DNA of 64,000 bases. It comes from Lucinisca nassula. Lineage: Eukaryota > Mollusca > Bivalvia > Lucinida > Lucinidae. The DNA is taken from contig OY757010.1 in NCBI GenBank assembly GCA_963580285.1, forward strand, positions 218,321,234-218,385,233, given 5' to 3'. Position 1 is the stretch's first letter. Each line of letters opens with the position of its first letter. The translations under genes were made by a program, and so were the position numbers. The notes under the pieces were generated by a model. It saw nothing but the letters and a program-made list of their open reading frames with translations, did no database searches and was not told the origin of the DNA. This document shows, piece after piece, positions 63,215-64,000 of this stretch.

Positions 63215-63440
63215 AACCCATATAAGACAATGAAATCTTCCACCTAGCACGTTTGGAGTGGTCCATTTCCAATTATAGGGGTGTCTGGTTTGTTTTTGTT
63301 TATGACAAATTTTACAAAAGTGAATGTTCTTGAAGAAAACATTGTAGACCCAGATCAGATGCAGCATTCAGCGGTGTCTGATCTGGGTCTGCACTATTTG
63401 ACAATGTCTCAGAAAGGGGCCGCTAGGCATAAATGGGTTG
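63215..63440. repeat. A-related MITE
   Basis: TTAACCCATATAAGACAATG at the left and GGCATAAATGGGTTGAA at the right. The core ACATTGTAGACCCAGATCAG has the mirror CTGATCTGGGTCTGCAC. Confidence 0.7.
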
Positions 63441-63469
63441 AACAAATACAATTTACTATAATGTTATTA

Positions 63470-63595
63470 ATCAAGTAATTTCGCATTGGCCCAGGTACAG
63501 GTCCGAGGTCTGCTGCATTGGCCCGAGGCCGAAGGCCAAGGGCTAATGCAGCTGACTGAAGACCTGTAACTGGGTCAATGCGAGATTACTTTATC
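63470..63595. repeat. Inverted-repeat MITE-like element
   Basis: AAGTAATTTCGCATTGGCCC with AGGTACAGGTC is mirrored by GACCTGTAACTGGGTCAATG with CGAGATTACTT. A nested GGCCCGAGGCCGAAGGCCAA lies in the loop. Confidence 0.85.
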
Positions 63596-63833
63596 AATGA
63601 CAATTTTATTATTTGACACAAAAAATCAGGATTATTGATTTTTGACCTCACTTGACTTCAGTTAATATTGGTTGACCTGGTGTTAATACGGATGACCTCC
63701 GATCAAAACAGGATAGTCAATTAATAAAATGTAATATCAAGTAATTTGATTGGCTGATAGTCAGAAGTTGGCATGGCTGAATTAATTTATTCAGCTGGAT
63801 GATATCCTACTCACATGCATCTTCATATTATGT

Positions 63834-63998
63834 TAACCCATTTTGTACCGGAAACCCCAAAAGGGGTACCCTGGCAAACAGTGCAGGGCTTCCACTGCTT
63901 GCTAAAAGTAATTGCCATTATCCAATTGAATTTTGGTGAAAACACAACTTTTGAAATGCACTCCTGGAAGATTCCATTTGGTACAAAAAGGGTTGATA
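63834..63998. repeat. A-family MITE, core hairpin reduced
   Basis: TTAACCCATTTTGTACCGGA at the left and TTTGGTACAAAAAGGGTTGA at the right. GGCAAACAGTGCAGGGCTTC with CACTGCTTGC shows loss of the GATC part of the stem. Confidence 0.85.
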
Positions 63999-64000
63999 TA

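Overview
This window is animal nuclear DNA from a repeat-saturated, AT-rich genome. Introns with GT/AG borders, SINEs with tRNA-like heads, a LINE reverse transcriptase and dense miniature inverted-repeat elements rule out a bacterial or viral chromosome. The repeat style (SINEs ending in CAAA repeats, elements opening with TATACCCCCGG, GATC-centred hairpins) suggests a bivalve mollusc, perhaps a venerid-type clam. That assignment is inference from general familiarity and was not searched.

Genes. Only one host gene is well supported: the last three coding exons of a plus-strand gene at 691-855, 2470-2715 and 5183-5493. It encodes a Pro/Gly-rich and RGG-like tract, one CCCH zinc finger and a lysine-rich tail. 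A PPP1R10/PNUTS-type nuclear protein is my best, unproven guess. A 97-base candidate first exon encoding a signal peptide lies at 55569-55665. A very short candidate first exon (34562-34588) sits in the arm of a large palindrome. The one long real ORF elsewhere (26537-28261) is the reverse transcriptase of a 5'-truncated LINE. Most other open frames are shadows of tandem repeats.

Layout. 1-6900: 3' end of the CCCH gene, with mobile elements in its introns. 6900-14950: dense MITE territory, including a 34-bp minisatellite grown from a MITE arm (8523-9192) and a three-deep nest (11561-12312). 15000-16800: degenerate satellite. 17580-18680: SINE split by another element. 19850-22580: 36-bp minisatellite. 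24170-26170: 367-bp satellite with a tRNA-like head. 26550-28444: LINE. 29810-33290: two satellites, each split by a mobile element. 34473-37885: palindrome with 1.2-kb arms. 38000-46500: SINEs, MITEs and a foldback element with minisatellite ends (43874-44762). 47085-49715: 32-bp minisatellite. 50000-64000: SINE/MITE mosaic with two perfect inverted repeats (53056-53231 and 57567-57636).

Element families named here (labels are mine). S1: ~300-bp SINE with a (CAAA)n tail. S2 and S3: SINEs with tRNA-like heads. A: ends AACCC-TTTTGTACC. B: ends TTAACCCTTATCTTGCTG. B2: variant of B. C: ends near GATCCTAAGTATTGGGACA. D: ends TACAGTAAAATTCC. E: ends GTATTTACCCTA-TATTC. F: ends near GGGCCAGTTGTTCAAA. 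G: ~280 bp with a central TTGTGGGTACTCGTTAGAA hairpin. H: MITE with ends near ACATCACAACCTCATTATAG. T: ends TATACCCCCGG. Families A, B, B2, C and E, whose outer ends differ, share almost the same inner hairpin (AAACAGTGTAGA-CC-GATCAGA). It occurs more than 30 times here and is the most intriguing system-level signal in the window.
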